Shown here: piece by piece, positions 8,543 through 16,507 of the stretch | Numbering within the stretch: the first letter of the stretch is position 1 | Layout of the letters: each line of letters opens with the position of its first letter | From: JAFGHJ01 sp964534175 | GTDB lineage: Bacteria > Hydrothermota > UBA3072 | Reading direction: 5' to 3' | Assembly (NCBI GenBank): GCA_964534175.1 | Contig: CAZHNS010000009.1 | Span: 1 to 64,000 of the forward strand | DNA length: 64,000 nt | The notes under the pieces: model-generated | The model's database searches: none | Seen by the model: the letters and a program-made list of their open reading frames with translations, nothing else | Told to the model about the DNA's origin: nothing | Program-made: the position numbers and the translations under genes

Positions 8543-8746
8543 ATGGCAGAAGGTAAAGTAAAATGGTTTAGTGACAGAAAAGGATACGGTTTTATTACAG
8601 CGAATGACACCTCACAGGATATATTTGTCCACACAACAGCCCTCAGTGAAGGTCTGGTTACACTTTCAGAAGGAGACGAAGTTGAGTTTGAACTTATCGA
8701 AAGTGATAAAGGACCAAAAGCCGAAAAAGTAAAAAAGATTCGTTAA
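8543..8746 (+). CDS. csp: cold-shock domain protein (CspA family)
   Basis: A 67-residue single cold-shock domain with both RNA-binding motifs: RNP1 KGYGFITA (normally KGFGFI) and RNP2 DIFVHTTAL. The start GKVKWFSDRKGYGFI is characteristic. These proteins bind single-stranded nucleic acid and melt RNA structure at low temperature or in stationary phase. The ATG has a strong Shine-Dalgarno (AAAGGAGG) and the gene has its own promoter, so it is monocistronic. No clear T-run terminator follows. Confidence 0.97.
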   Translation: MAEGKVKWFSDRKGYGFITANDTSQDIFVHTTALSEGLVTLSEGDEVEFELIESDKGPKAEKVKKIR

Positions 8747-8824
8747 ACTTTAGTTCTCAATATAAAGTTTCGATAAAACAAAAGCATAAAAACAAAGACT
8801 TATTGGATTTGTTGTATTTTTGCA

Positions 8825-8975
8825 TTAATTAGTTCGTTGTTCCTTGTTCGTAGTTAATTAAAGTTAAGGGGGCAAGGGATCGAGGGTTCCAGGTTCCGAG
8901 TAAAAAAACAATCCAACTAACCAACTATCCCACAAACCAACAGTTTAAAATCTTTGTGCTCTTTGTGTGATAAAT
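8825..8975. repeat. degenerate short-word repeats
   Basis: The spacer 8747-9045 holds GTTCGTTGTTCCTTGTTCG words, GGTTCCAGGTTCCGAG, AACTAACCAACTATCCCAC-like words and CTTTGTGCTCTTTGTGTG, each a member of the word families found in other spacers here. Confidence 0.55.
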
Positions 8976-8994
8976 TGGGTGGAGTTGGGGGTAC

Positions 8995-9022
8995 TTGCTT
9001 TATTATAGTAACCCTTTATATT
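8995..9022 (+). promoter_or_regulatory. promoter of the DUF2723 gene
   Basis: TTGCTT (8995-9000), 16 bp, TATATT (9017-9022). The start codon at 9046 is 23 bases further on. Confidence 0.45.
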
Positions 9023-9045
9023 TGTCTCTAAATGGAAAAAAATAA

Positions 9046-11718
9046 ATGTACGACAAAAGAAAAATAGTAGGCTTCTTATCTGTATTAGTCGTTTTAATTT
9101 CTACGTATTTATACACCATCGCTCCCACTGTTTCGCTCTGGGATTGCGGAGAATTTATAACCTGTGCGCACATTTTAGGAGTAGCACACCCTCCGGGAAC
9201 GCCTTTTTTTACTTTAATCGGCAGAATATTTGACATTATTATTCCTTTTAATGAAGTAGCAAAAAGGATAAACTTCCTTTCTTCTCTCTCATCCGCTGTA
9301 GCTGGGGGATTCCTTTACCTTATCATACTATCGGTTTTTCAGCGATTCAGAGAAAACAGAGGGAAAAAGATACCACTAAAAATTCATCCGATCGCAATAT
9401 TTTGCTCTATTGGAGCCGGACTCTCTTACAGTGTATGGGATACATCGGTAGAAACGGAAGTTTATTCCACATCAATCTTAATACTGGTAATTAGTTTATG
9501 GCTTGCTCTTCACTGGGACGAAAACCGTAAAATGAGGGGTGACGATAACTATCTTTTACTTCTAGTTTACTTGATTTTTTTATCGTTCGGCATCCATCTT
9601 ATACCCTTACTTCTTATTCCGGGAATTTTGGTCTTTGTGTTAATTACTGACAAAAAAATATTTAACAACCCAAAATTAATTCTTTTTTCAGTAGCTCTTA
9701 TTTTAATAGGTATTTCAACATATTATTATTTAATGGTAAGAGCACACGCCAACCCAGCAATAAACGAAGCAAGTCCGAGCAATTTTTCGGCCTTATGGGA
9801 TGTTATATCAAGGGAACAATACGGATCAATGAAGATGTTTCCAAGAAAAACTCAAATAGATACCAATCTCACTCCTTTTGTCGCGTTATTCGAACAGATA
9901 AAAATATTTTTCAAGTATTTCTCATGGCAATATTTCCCTTATCCGAGGGAATCTGATGTCAACACTCTATTAAAGTATACTTCCATAGCAGGCACATATA
10001 TATATGTCATATTAGGGCTCTGGGGTATGTTCACTCATTATAAGAAAGATAAAAAATCATTTTATTTATTCTTCATTCTGTACCTTCTTGTAAGTTTAGG
10101 TCTTGTTTTTTATTTGAATTTAAAATTTTCTCCTTCCGACCCCAACCCTACCCATAAAGGAAGAGAGGTAAGAGAAAGAGATTATTTCTGGACTCCCGCT
10201 TTCTTTCTTTTTATGTTTTACGTGTCAAATGGGCTATACTGGATATATTTAAAATTAAAAAAGATGGGTAATTCGTATGGGCACGCATGGATAACTCTGT
10301 GTTTTCTGATAGGATTTGCACCATTTATCTCAAACATAAAAAGTCACGCCAACAGAAGGGGAAACTGGATAGCAAGCGACTATGCTCATAACCTATTAAC
10401 GACTCCAGAAGACTACTCAATTCTATTTACATTCGGAGATAACGATACCTTTCCGGTTTGGTTCCTGCAGGAAGTTAAAAATTTCAGAAAGTTTGACAAA
10501 AAAAACAAAAAAGGAATCCAGGTTGCGAATTTTTCAATAATGAATACAAGCTGGTATATAAAACAGTTAAAAGCGGCTGGCATCCCAATGGATTTTGCTT
10601 CCCCATTTAAAGGAACCAATGTTGAAAGCAAATACAATAGAATTAAAAAAAGCGGAAAGACCAACGAGGATTTCGAGGAATGGATAATCAATAATATACA
10701 ACCAATGAGATGCGAAGACGGAAAATGGATAAGACCTGCAGATATTGTAGCCAGAAATATAATTCTCAGTTCAATCGGAATAAAACCTTCTCTCGAAGAT
10801 TTAATGATGCCGGGAAAATCTTTCGTCGACAAATATATAAAAAAAGATTTTAATCCTTCAATTAATATTTATTTCGCTTTCCCCCCTGACAACTATTCAA
10901 GAAAACTCTTTGGTCCTCATCTGGAATTGGAAGGCTTTTCTTTCCGCCTGGTAGGGAAAAAGGGCAAAGACATGATAAATTACAAAAAGATATTCGAAAA
11001 ACTCAATCATGAATTTAAAACCAGTTACTGTGATAACCCAACCATATATACAGGACCGGCTCAAAAAAACCCTCTATTCAACCATACATATATATATCTA
11101 ACCCTCAGTGATACTGCATTAAGAAAATTTATAAATAGAAACAGAAGAACAATACTGGGACCGCAAAAAGATACATTAAGAATGTTGGAAAATATACTAA
11201 AACGAGCTTTTCTTTTTTATGTAAACTCAAAGTTTTCCTTATCAACACCATTAGAAACAGCGGAGGGACTGGAAAAAGTATATTCGTTGCTCAAAGAGGA
11301 AAAAAGAGCGACCAATTTTTGTGACTCGCTTCTTTCTATAATAAGTACACCACCGCTTCATATCCTTAGAGCTGAAATGTTAATTTTTAAAGCAAAATCA
11401 AAGAAAGGGAGTAAGGAAGAATTCAGAAAAGCAGAGGAAGAGTTTTTGTCTCTGATTAATAATGAAAACTATAAGCCTTTAGCATATAAGGGGCTCATTG
11501 AACTTTACTCTCTGACTAATAACGACGATAAAATAAAAGAAATAATAAGAGAGATGAGAAATGACACTAAAATTGTCGATAAAGTTATAATTCTTTTAAT
11601 CAGATTTGACCCCGAAGGAGCCATAAAATTACTCACAAACTGGAAAGAACTATATCCCGGCGAGGCTGCAAGAATCAACCAAATAATAAAAGAGTTGAAA
11701 AATAGAAGAATTCAATAA
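9046..11718 (+). CDS. TMEM260/DUF2723-family membrane protein (putative GT-C glycosyltransferase)
   Basis: An 890-residue protein. The N-terminal half has about ten hydrophobic segments and the family signature TVSLWDCGEFITCAHILG followed by HPPGTPFFTLIGR; the Asp-Glu pair in the first loop is the usual catalytic element of GT-C enzymes that use polyprenyl-linked sugars. The C-terminal half is soluble (RRGNWIASDYAHNLL, FGDNDTFPVWFLQE) and ends in TPR-like helices (about residues 730-885). Human TMEM260 has been shown to be a protein O-mannosyltransferase; that this bacterial homologue glycosylates proteins is inference. An out-of-frame ATG at 9032 opens only 11 codons. The upstream DPM1-like enzyme could provide its sugar donor. 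Confidence 0.83.
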   Translation: MYDKRKIVGFLSVLVVLISTYLYTIAPTVSLWDCGEFITCAHILGVAHPPGTPFFTLIGRIFDIIIPFNEVAKRINFLSSLSSAVAGGFLYLIILSVFQRFRENRGKKIPLKIHPIAIFCSIGAGLSYSVWDTSVETEVYSTSILILVISLWLALHWDENRKMRGDDNYLLLLVYLIFLSFGIHLIPLLLIPGILVFVLITDKKIFNNPKLILFSVALILIGISTYYYLMVRAHANPAINEASPSNFSALWDVISREQYGSMKMFPRKTQIDTNLTPFVALFEQIKIFFKYFSWQYFPYPRESDVNTLLKYTSIAGTYIYVILGLWGMFTHYKKDKKSFYLFFILYLLVSLGLVFYLNLKFSPSDPNPTHKGREVRERDYFWTPAFFLFMFYVSNGLYWIYLKLKKMGNSYGHAWITLCFLIGFAPFISNIKSHANRRGNWIASDYAHNLLTTPEDYSILFTFGDNDTFPVWFLQEVKNFRKFDKKNKKGIQVANFSIMNTSWYIKQLKAAGIPMDFASPFKGTNVESKYNRIKKSGKTNEDFEEWIINNIQPMRCEDGKWIRPADIVARNIILSSIGIKPSLEDLMMPGKSFVDKYIKKDFNPSINIYFAFPPDNYSRKLFGPHLELEGFSFRLVGKKGKDMINYKKIFEKLNHEFKTSYCDNPTIYTGPAQKNPLFNHTYIYLTLSDTALRKFINRNRRTILGPQKDTLRMLENILKRAFLFYVNSKFSLSTPLETAEGLEKVYSLLKEEKRATNFCDSLLSIISTPPLHILRAEMLIFKAKSKKGSKEEFRKAEEEFLSLINNENYKPLAYKGLIELYSLTNNDDKIKEIIREMRNDTKIVDKVIILLIRFDPEGAIKLLTNWKELYPGEAARINQIIKELKNRRIQ

Positions 11719-11933
11719 AAAATGATAAATAAAAATTCAAAAATGAATGTAAAAAACATAGAAACAACGAACCATAAATTAAAATCGCTAAGAGTTTACG
11801 ACTCACAGCTAACTGCTTTACCCCTAGATAGAAAAACATCCTTCTCTGCAACTTCAGATGAGGCTAGAAATGGAACAGCGGGATGGCAGATAGCCGATAG
11901 CAGAACAACTCTGTACCTTGGATTATTTATTTT
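11719..11933. repeat. intergenic A-rich and GCAGATAGC-type words
   Basis: The 215-base spacer before ispE begins with A-rich AAAATGATAAATAAAAATTC words and later holds GGATGGCAGATAGCCGATAG words. A 71-codon frame crosses it but has low-complexity repeat-derived composition and no ribosome site, so it is not called. Confidence 0.4.
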
Positions 11934-12827
11934 ATGAACTGGGTAAAAGTTCCCTCCTTCGCGAAAGTTAATCTCGGCCTTTACATCCGGGGAAAAAGAA
12001 AAGATGGATTTCATTCAATTGAATCTATTTTTCAGACTATATCTCTAAACGATTTACTCTATTTTAAATTACAAGGCGACCAGATAAAACTAACTTCCAA
12101 TAACCCAACCCTTCCAGATGGCCCAGATAATTTAATATACAAATCGGCAAGTTTCTTCAAAAACAAGAAAAACAAAAATTTAGGTGTAATAATAAAAACA
12201 GAAAAAAATATCCCCATAGGCGCTGGTCTGGGGGGCGGAAGTTCAAATGCAGCTGTAACTCTATTAACCTTAAATCGCCTACTTAATTATCCCAAAGGAT
12301 TCGAAGAATTAATGGAATTTGCAGAAAGTATTGGCTCAGACGTTCCTTTCTTCCTTAAAGGCGGAACTGCTCTTGTTAAAGGAAGAGGCGAAAAAATAAA
12401 ATGGGCAAAGGATATTCCAACCCTCAATTTTCTGCTTGCGACTCCGCCGTTTTCAATATCAACAAAATATGCCTACGAATTATGGGACAAGAAAGAAAAA
12501 CAAGACTTGACAAATGAAGACTTAAGCCTTATACTCCAAAGAATGCAAGAGGGGAAAAAAGAATTTTTATGCAAATTAAGGAATTCCTTTCAAGGGATAA
12601 TAATGGGGGAATATCCACAATTAGCAGATATTATGAAAAAGCTAAATAAATTAGAACCAATAAATGTTATGTTAAGTGGGTCTGGTCCTACTGTATTTGC
12701 AATATTCGGATCAGAAAAATACAACTATAGGATGGGAGAGATAAAAGAAGACCAACATATACTAAAGCACTGCAAAAGCATCTCCCGAAAAGAGTACTTC
12801 AACTTGTTAAAACTAAAGGAGGACTAA
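11934..12827 (+). CDS. ispE: 4-diphosphocytidyl-2-C-methyl-D-erythritol kinase
   Basis: A 297-residue GHMP kinase that phosphorylates CDP-methylerythritol in the non-mevalonate isoprenoid pathway. The N-terminal FAKVNLGLYIRGKRKDGFH is diagnostic, the ATP-binding glycine-rich loop is PIGAGLGGGSSNAAV (about residues 92-106) and the C-terminal motif 3 is MLSGSGPTVFAIF. It opens the cluster ispE-spoVG-tRNA-prs-rplY-pth-rpsF-ssb. Its TAA shares one base with the spoVG ATG. It implies that the organism makes isopentenyl diphosphate through the MEP route, matching its need for polyprenyl carriers. No Shine-Dalgarno is seen at its start. Confidence 0.96.
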   Translation: MNWVKVPSFAKVNLGLYIRGKRKDGFHSIESIFQTISLNDLLYFKLQGDQIKLTSNNPTLPDGPDNLIYKSASFFKNKKNKNLGVIIKTEKNIPIGAGLGGGSSNAAVTLLTLNRLLNYPKGFEELMEFAESIGSDVPFFLKGGTALVKGRGEKIKWAKDIPTLNFLLATPPFSISTKYAYELWDKKEKQDLTNEDLSLILQRMQEGKKEFLCKLRNSFQGIIMGEYPQLADIMKKLNKLEPINVMLSGSGPTVFAIFGSEKYNYRMGEIKEDQHILKHCKSISRKEYFNLLKLKED

Positions 12828-13270
12828 TGGAATTCACAGAAGTACGTGTAACCCTTAGAGATGAGCCCAGATTAAAAGCATTTGTAAACGTAACCTTTGA
12901 TGACGACTTTGTTATTCGCGGAATGAAAGTAATCGAAGGGAGAAAAGGGCTCTTTGTAGCAATGCCTTCACGGAAAGGTAAGGATGGAACTTTTAGAGAC
13001 ATCGCTCATCCGATAAATAACACCATGCGAAAAAGACTTGAGAAAGTTGTCCTTGACGAATACTACAACAAATGTGAAGAGGAAGGTAAGAATCCAAAGG
13101 GTTCAGACCTTGAGCAGGAAGATTTCGAAGCACCCGATGAGAACGCCGACATAAACGAACTTGGAGACGAAGAAAGCGAAGCTACTACAGAAGAAGATAT
13201 TGAACAAGACATCGAGGATGTTGAGGATATTCAGGATCTAGAAGAAGAAATAGAAGAAGATCTTTTATAA
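12827..13270 (+). CDS. spoVG: SpoVG family RNA-binding regulator with acidic tail
   Basis: Residues 1-85 are a canonical SpoVG domain: MEFTEVRVTLRDEPRLKAFV, VIRGMKVIEGRKGLFVAMPS and FRDIAHPINNTMR. SpoVG proteins are small nucleic-acid-binding regulators found well outside spore formers. Residues 90-147 are an unusually long Glu/Asp-rich tail, so the protein is longer than the typical 85-100 residues. AAGGAGG precedes the ATG, which overlaps the ispE stop by one base. The pairing ispE-spoVG-prs resembles the Firmicutes order. Confidence 0.94.
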   Translation: MEFTEVRVTLRDEPRLKAFVNVTFDDDFVIRGMKVIEGRKGLFVAMPSRKGKDGTFRDIAHPINNTMRKRLEKVVLDEYYNKCEEEGKNPKGSDLEQEDFEAPDENADINELGDEESEATTEEDIEQDIEDVEDIQDLEEEIEEDLL

Positions 13271-13293
13271 AAACTTACCCTTATATAATCATT

Positions 13294-13365
13294 TGGGGCG
13301 TCGCCAAGCGGCAAGGCACGAGATTTTGGGTCTCGCATACGTAGGTTCGAATCCTACCGCCCCAG
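13294..13365 (+). tRNA. tRNA-Gln (anticodon UUG)
   Basis: A complete cloverleaf: acceptor TGGGGCG (13294-13300) pairs with CGCCCCA (13358-13364), anticodon stem CGAGA/TCTCG with loop TTTTGGG reading UUG, T-arm GTAGG-TTCGAATC-CCTAC. CCA is not encoded. It sits between spoVG and prs in the same direction; the bases right after it (AGGAGAG) serve as the prs ribosome site, so it is probably processed out of the operon transcript. Confidence 0.96.
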
Positions 13366-13378
13366 GAGAGAAGAAAAA

Positions 13379-14317
13379 ATGGAATTAAAGATTTTCTCAG
13401 GTTCCGAAAGTTTAAGTCTTGCAAAAGGTATTAGCAAATGTTTAAATAAGCCTTTATCTTCTCTTGTAAAGAAGAAATTTTCGGACGGTGAGATTTTCAT
13501 TCAAATAAAAGAAAATGTTCGAGGAAGGGATGTGTTTGTTGTTCAATCAACAAACCCCCCGGCTGAGAATATTATAGAGCTTCTACTTATTATAGACGCA
13601 CTAAACCGTTCTTCAACCGGAAGAGTAACCGCCGTTATACCTTACTTCGGTTACGGAAGACAAGAAAAAAAGGATAGACCAAGAGTCCCTATTTCTGCAA
13701 AGCTGTTTGCTAATTTATTCGAGAAAGCAGGCGCCGATAGAATCGTAACTATAGACTTACACGCACCCCAGATAACAGGTTTTTTTGATATTTCAGTGGA
13801 TCATCTTTTTGCAACGCCAGTGATGGTTAAACACATAAAAAAACTAAATCTAAATTACAAAAAAACCGTCATAGTTTCCCCTGATGTTGGAAGAGTTGAG
13901 GCAGCCAGAGCAATAGCAAAGAAAATTAATAGGGAAATTCCCATAGCTATCGTCGATAAAAGGAGACCCGAGCCGAATCATTGCGAAGTTGTTAATATAA
14001 TTGGTAAAGTAAAGGATAAAACAGTTATAATAATCGATGATATTGTAGACACCGCTGGAACCTTAACAGAAGCAGCGAATGAATTAAAAAAGCAGGGAGC
14101 CAAAGCAATTTACGCGTATATAACACATCCGGTACTATCAGGCGAAGCTGTAAAAAAGATAACATCTTCAGCGTTAGATAAGCTTATTGTAACAGACACA
14201 ATCCCAATGGGAAACAAGAAAAGTAAAAAAATAGAAGTGGTTTCTGTAGCTAAACTTTTAAGTGAAGCTATAACAAGAATCCACGAGAATAAATCTGTTT
14301 CATCACTTTTTATATAA
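13379..14317 (+). CDS. prs: ribose-phosphate pyrophosphokinase
   Basis: A 312-residue PRPP synthetase, normal length. Visible motifs: KKFSDGEIFIQIKENVRG near the N-terminus, VIPYFGYGRQEKKDRPR (ATP site), the metal-binding DLHAPQITGFFD, VDKRRP, and the PRPP loop TVIIIDDIVDTAGTL near residue 215. It makes PRPP for purine, pyrimidine, histidine and NAD synthesis. The ribosome site AGGAGAG directly abuts the 3' end of tRNA-Gln, and rplY follows after 25 bases. Confidence 0.98.
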   Translation: MELKIFSGSESLSLAKGISKCLNKPLSSLVKKKFSDGEIFIQIKENVRGRDVFVVQSTNPPAENIIELLLIIDALNRSSTGRVTAVIPYFGYGRQEKKDRPRVPISAKLFANLFEKAGADRIVTIDLHAPQITGFFDISVDHLFATPVMVKHIKKLNLNYKKTVIVSPDVGRVEAARAIAKKINREIPIAIVDKRRPEPNHCEVVNIIGKVKDKTVIIIDDIVDTAGTLTEAANELKKQGAKAIYAYITHPVLSGEAVKKITSSALDKLIVTDTIPMGNKKSKKIEVVSVAKLLSEAITRIHENKSVSSLFI

Positions 14318-14342
14318 GAAAATGCAATCCTAGGAGGAAAAG

Positions 14343-15014
14343 TTGAAAGTAAAAGAACGAAAAGAATTTGGGACCAGGAAAGTTAATCATCTCAGAAAAG
14401 AAGGATGGATTCCTGGCATAATCTATGGCCACGGAGAAAAAAGTAAGCCAATAATGATTAAGGAAGAAGAATTAACTGATGTCTTACATAACATGCATTC
14501 CGAAGCGACATTGTTAGACCTTGATTATGAAGGCAAAAAGTTACAGGTTTTAATGCGTGATATCAGTCGAAACCCCCTAACCGAAAAACTACTTCATGTA
14601 GATTTTCAACATATACATGAAAACGAAGAAATTAATGTTCATGTTATACTCGAGTACCAGGGTAAACCTAAAGGTGTAGAAGAAGGCGGAATATTAAACA
14701 TAGAACACAGAGATCTAATAGCCAGATGTTTACCTAAAGATATACCCGAAAAGATAACGGTTGATGTAAGCAGTCTTGAAATAGGCCAATCTATTCATAT
14801 CAAAGACCTTGATATACCTGAGGGAGTCAAAGTTGAAGAAGACCCATCTGCAACTATTGTAAACATCTTATCGCCGAGAAAGATAGTCGAAGTCAAACCG
14901 GTTGAAGAGGAACTTCCTATTGGTGAAGAAGCAGAAGAACCGGAAGTCATCACTAAAGAGGAAGAAACAGAGGGAGAAACAGAGGAAAAGAAAGAAAAGG
15001 AGAGTAGCGAATAG
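14343..15014 (+). CDS. rplY: 50S ribosomal protein bL25, long (CTC) form
   Basis: A 223-residue bL25 of the CTC type: N-terminal 5S-rRNA-binding domain (about residues 1-90, with GTRKVNHLRKEGWIPGIIYG and HVDFQHI) followed by the TL5-type beta domain (VHVILEYQGKPKGVEEGGIL ... EKITVDVSSLEIGQSIHIKDL). The last 35 residues are Glu/Lys-rich. The start is TTG, supported by AGGAGG five bases upstream. Its TAG overlaps the proposed pth start. Confidence 0.96.
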   Translation: MKVKERKEFGTRKVNHLRKEGWIPGIIYGHGEKSKPIMIKEEELTDVLHNMHSEATLLDLDYEGKKLQVLMRDISRNPLTEKLLHVDFQHIHENEEINVHVILEYQGKPKGVEEGGILNIEHRDLIARCLPKDIPEKITVDVSSLEIGQSIHIKDLDIPEGVKVEEDPSATIVNILSPRKIVEVKPVEEELPIGEEAEEPEVITKEEETEGETEEKKEKESSE

Positions 15015-15580
15015 AATATCGTGCAGCAATCGGGCTTTGCAATCCCTCGTTAGATTACATCGGAACCAGGCACAACCTTGGAGGAAGACTAATAAAATTT
15101 ATTTGTTCTAAGAGAAATTTGAGCTTTAAACCGGGTAAAGGGCATTACTACTACTCCACAGACGAAAATCTTATCTTAGCTTATGCGACGACCTTTATGA
15201 ATAACAGTGGAATAGCTGTACTGGAACTATATGAAAATTTTTCACTTCCCCTTGAGAATATTCTTATTGTGCTTGATGATATAAATTTACCTTTTGGTAA
15301 ATTAAGATTAAGAAGCGAAGGCAGCGACGGCGGACATAAAGGTCTCAACTCAATAATATATCATCTTGATAGCGAAAATATACCCCGCCTCAGAATCGGA
15401 ATAGGGAATCATGAAGATAAAGAAACGTCAGATTGGGTCCTATCTAAATTTAGTGAAGAGGAAGAAAAAGCTATACCTGAAATATTGAAAAAAGCTAAAG
15501 AAGCTGTTTTTATTTGGAAAAATGAAAGTATTGATGTGGCTATGTCAAAAATTAACGGGAATCAAAAGGAGGTTAAATGA
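15011..15580 (+). CDS. pth: peptidyl-tRNA hydrolase with apparent ATA start
   Basis: Pth releases peptides from peptidyl-tRNA after abortive translation. The conserved N-terminus is encoded in frame from 15011: IGLCNP (GLGNP in the family), then TRHN with the catalytic His21. The next ATG/GTG/TTG in frame is the TTG at 15119, which would remove that histidine. Later motifs are FMNNSG (Asn64), LDDINLPFG (Asp89) and GGHKGLNS, where Lys replaces the usual Asn. The only candidate start that keeps the domain whole is ATA at 15011-15013, eight bases after AAGGAG and overlapping the rplY TAG in an ATAG junction like the usual ATGA. This gives 189 residues, the normal Pth length. An ATG-to-ATA sequencing error is the alternative. 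Confidence 0.85.
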   Translation: MEYRAAIGLCNPSLDYIGTRHNLGGRLIKFICSKRNLSFKPGKGHYYYSTDENLILAYATTFMNNSGIAVLELYENFSLPLENILIVLDDINLPFGKLRLRSEGSDGGHKGLNSIIYHLDSENIPRLRIGIGNHEDKETSDWVLSKFSEEEEKAIPEILKKAKEAVFIWKNESIDVAMSKINGNQKEVK

Positions 15581-15861
15581 GAAAATACGAATGCACATTC
15601 ATCATCAATCCAGAAAAAGAAGAAGAGGCAAAAGAAATTATAGAAGAAATAAAGTCTTACTTTGAAGAGAACAAAGCAAAAATAAAAAAAATAGACGAAT
15701 GGGGAATTAAAGAACTCGCATATGAAATTAACGGACATAACAATGGATTCTATACTGTCATTAAGTTTGAAGCAGACCCTGAAAAAGTCGATCTTTTAAA
15801 AGAATCTATGCGTAAAAACAATAATATACTAAGGTATATTCTCGTGGTAAAGGAGAAATAA
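15577..15861 (+). CDS. rpsF: 30S ribosomal protein bS6
   Basis: A 94-residue ferredoxin-like ribosomal protein: MRKYECTFIINPEKEEEA at the start, KIKKIDEWGIKELAYEIN in the middle and NNNILRYILVVK at the end. The ATG overlaps the pth stop (ATGA) and AAGGAGG lies just upstream. It is followed by ssb as in most bacteria, but the usual rpsR and rplI do not follow. Confidence 0.97.
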   Translation: MRKYECTFIINPEKEEEAKEIIEEIKSYFEENKAKIKKIDEWGIKELAYEINGHNNGFYTVIKFEADPEKVDLLKESMRKNNNILRYILVVKEK

Positions 15862-15864
15862 AAC

Positions 15865-16317
15865 ATGGCTGAATACAGAATTCCAAATTTAAACTATGTA
15901 TTGATCTCCGGAAGAGCAACTGCTGATTCTATCCTTAGTTATACCGAATCCGGCACAGCATATCTGCGGTTCCGCATTGCCTCAAATCGTAATTACCGGG
16001 ACAAAAGCGGAGAATGGAAAGAAGATACGACATTTACCGGTGTAACTTTATGGGGTAATCAGGCAGAAAGATTAAGTGAACGCATAAAAAAAGGCTCCCC
16101 GGTAGTTGTAGAAGGTAGACTATCCAGTTACACGAGAGAAACAGACGGTTTAAAAAGAACCGAAGTAAGCGTAAACGCCTTCAGGGTACAGGAACTTACT
16201 AAGTCCACAACTCCCTACCCTGAAAATCAAACAGGAGAAACAACAGAAGAAGAAATGACAGAAGAAACGGCAGACATGGAAGCACCTCCCGGAGACGAAG
16301 AAGAACTTCCTTTTTAG
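15865..16317 (+). CDS. ssb: single-stranded DNA-binding protein
   Basis: A 150-residue SSB: OB-fold in residues 1-110 (LNYVLISGRATADSIL, YLRFRIASNRNYRD, TFTGVTLWGNQAERL, GSPVVVEGRLSSYTRE) and a disordered acidic tail ending GDEEELPF, the conserved tip that recruits repair and replication partners (DDDIPF in E. coli). The gap to rpsF is three bases, so it is cotranscribed. It is the last gene of the housekeeping operon; the following 190 bases are AT-rich with no clear intrinsic terminator. Confidence 0.96.
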   Translation: MAEYRIPNLNYVLISGRATADSILSYTESGTAYLRFRIASNRNYRDKSGEWKEDTTFTGVTLWGNQAERLSERIKKGSPVVVEGRLSSYTRETDGLKRTEVSVNAFRVQELTKSTTPYPENQTGETTEEEMTEETADMEAPPGDEEELPF

Positions 16318-16507
16318 AAAACTTAAAAAGCATCAAACACGGATTAACACCTATGAATAATGATAACTTTAGGGTAAAATGGGATAATCTCATATTTAAT
16401 CTAACATATATTATTCCAACAACCTAAACACTATTTATTTTATTATATTTTTGTTTCTTAGATTTTTCATCTTTCAGGAAAAAAATAAAGGATAATTGTC
16501 CCGGTAA

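Noticed and set aside
10413..10832. 139-codon minus-strand frame
   Set aside because: It is the complement of the conserved DUF2723 soluble domain and has no promoter or ribosome site of its own.
11722..11937. 71-codon frame between the DUF2723 gene and ispE
   Set aside because: Built from A-rich and GCAGATAGC words, no ribosome site and no family resemblance; treated as spacer.
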